NCBI GenBank assembly: GCA_023622945.1
Contig: JAMNYG010000067.1
Coordinates: 1-43,143, forward strand
DNA length: 43,143 nucleotides
Reading direction: 5' to 3'
Source: Bacillota bacterium
Lineage (GTDB): Bacteria; Bacillota; Clostridia; Acetivibrionales; JAMNYG01
The notes under the pieces are model-generated. The model did no database searches. It had not been told where the DNA came from and saw only the letters and a list, made by a program, of their open reading frames with translations. Position numbers and translations under genes: made by a program. This document shows, one piece after another, positions 41,617-43,143 of this stretch. The number at the start of each line of letters is the position of its first letter. The first letter of the stretch is position 1.

Positions 41617-43125
41617 TTGAAACGCGGCTTTATCAGGCTTACAGCTATTCTTGTTATGATTTTGCTATCCTTTAATATATACGGCTGCGATACCAAGGAG
41701 GATGCAGTTCAGGAGGAAGAGCTGCCTGAGATGCCAAAACTGGAAAAAATGACATTAACCTTTTATTTTACAGGTGGTAGAGGCAGTCAACAGGAAGAAA
41801 TTGAGAAAAAAGTGCGGGAAGTTCTTGATGAGATAGAAAAACGCGTGGAGTCTAATCTTAATGTAGTATTGGATTTCAGGTTTGTTGAAATAGAGAATAT
41901 TGTTGAAACGTTTACCAAGATCCTGAAATCAGACGAGGATTTTGAGGCATTTGTCACTCGTACCGATTGGATAACTTCTTACATAGAAAAAGATCTTCTT
42001 CTTGACCTGACAAATATGTTCCAGGAATATGCACCCCAGTATTACGGTAAATTCACCCCCGGAGACCTCAGCCAGCTTACTTACGACGGGAAGTTGATGG
42101 CAATTCCTCCTTATATGCCCCGTACCAGGCGCATGTGTGTTGTTGTAAACAAGGATTTGATGAAAAAATATAGCATACCGGAGATACGGAATTATAATGA
42201 CTATGAAGAGTTTCTCAAGACAATCAAAGAAAATGAACCTGATTTCAGGCCCGCAAGTATGTTATATCCATCTACGTGGCTGTTTACGGAATCTTTTGGC
42301 TATGACGCCTTTGCTTATTATTTAGTTCAAAAATGGGATGACCCGGAAATGAAGCTGATACCCTGGGAGCAGACGGATGCATTCAGAGAATCTGTACAGA
42401 TGTTCAAAAGGTGGATAGATAACGGTTATGTTGCTGCTTCCGGAATAGGCGCATCAGGACTAAGTACTACCAGGACATTAACTAGCGTGGATCATTCAAT
42501 AATATTGGATGCCGATACCATAATGGCCGATGCGTCCAGTGTTAATAACCAAGAAATTGATATATATCCTCTTTATATGGATAAATTTACGGCTGCCTTC
42601 AAAGCGATGTACAATGTAATTTTATTCAATAAAAATGCAGCTAACCCGGAACGAGCCTTAATGTTTATTAACTGGGTCCATTTAAATCAGGAAAATTATA
42701 AACTGTTTATGTATGGCATCGAGGGTAAGCATTACGAGATAATTAATGGACGCATCTCCCTCCCCCCGGCTGAAGAGAATCCATTTGGGTTCTTTTGGCC
42801 GGCTTATGCAGATGCATTCAAGGATGCCGACCTGATGCCCCCATTGGTTTCCGAGCCTCCGGGATATAGGGAGCTTTTGCAAAAACTAATGAAGAATAGC
42901 AGGGAAAGTCCTTCCAAAGGTTTCAGGTGGGAAATGGATGATTTGTTGAAGGATATTGTCCAAAAAAGAACAGAAGCCTTCGAGAAGTTTGAAAAGTATT
43001 TAAGTATCAAAGGGGCACATATTGATGTGGACAGGTTTATCAGGGAGCAGGAGGAAATAGGTGCCAATTACCTGGCACAGGAGCTTTCAAAGCAGCTGTA
43101 TGAGTGGAAAATGAAGCAGGACTAA
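41617..43125 (+). CDS. extracellular solute-binding lipoprotein (ABC-transporter type)
   Basis: TTG start after GGGAGGT; lipobox FNIYGC; TLTFYFTGGRGSQQEEIEKKV..., IPPYMPRTRRMCVVVNKDLMKKYSIPEIRNYNDYEEFLKTIKEN. Confidence 0.8.
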   Translation: MKRGFIRLTAILVMILLSFNIYGCDTKEDAVQEEELPEMPKLEKMTLTFYFTGGRGSQQEEIEKKVREVLDEIEKRVESNLNVVLDFRFVEIENIVETFTKILKSDEDFEAFVTRTDWITSYIEKDLLLDLTNMFQEYAPQYYGKFTPGDLSQLTYDGKLMAIPPYMPRTRRMCVVVNKDLMKKYSIPEIRNYNDYEEFLKTIKENEPDFRPASMLYPSTWLFTESFGYDAFAYYLVQKWDDPEMKLIPWEQTDAFRESVQMFKRWIDNGYVAASGIGASGLSTTRTLTSVDHSIILDADTIMADASSVNNQEIDIYPLYMDKFTAAFKAMYNVILFNKNAANPERALMFINWVHLNQENYKLFMYGIEGKHYEIINGRISLPPAEENPFGFFWPAYADAFKDADLMPPLVSEPPGYRELLQKLMKNSRESPSKGFRWEMDDLLKDIVQKRTEAFEKFEKYLSIKGAHIDVDRFIREQEEIGANYLAQELSKQLYEWKMKQD

Positions 43126-43143
43126 GCGTCCACGCGGCTTTGT

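Overview
The window looks like a chromosomal segment of a spore-forming clostridial Firmicute (CotF-type coat protein, GerA receptor operon, alpha/beta SASP and GPR protease, with strong SD sites). Recognisable genes: a two-gene DUF1538 membrane protein / fused PII-like protein unit; cotF-like; a GT8 glycosyltransferase; metY-cysK; a gerA-type operon whose B and C genes look damaged; fhs-fchA-folD followed by a C-N hydrolase, a D-threonine-aldolase-like PLP enzyme and RidA; a ZIP metal transporter; an orphan GHKL kinase; engB; dinB with a small partner gene; an M14 peptidase; a metallophosphoesterase; DUF72; SASP; SH3/NlpC-P60; comEC-holA-rpsT-gpr; an M50-like protease; ligA; an AKR-like protein; an M28 lipoprotein; gltX; and a solute-binding lipoprotein. 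RNA and regulatory features: the 3' end (domains V/VI) of a group II intron at the left edge, a c-di-AMP (ydaO) riboswitch, a T-box leader for gltX, a LexA/SOS box at dinB and a Fur-type 9-1-9 box at the ZIP gene. The most unusual signal is many unrelated, short, degenerate tandem repeats (15-48 bp units) at gene junctions. The same kind of repeat also occurs inside coding sequence: six 18-bp units in comEC and four 15-bp units at the start of the D-threonine-aldolase-like gene. No CRISPR array, tRNA, rRNA or complete transposon was seen. All calls come from reading the sequence; no database search was run.
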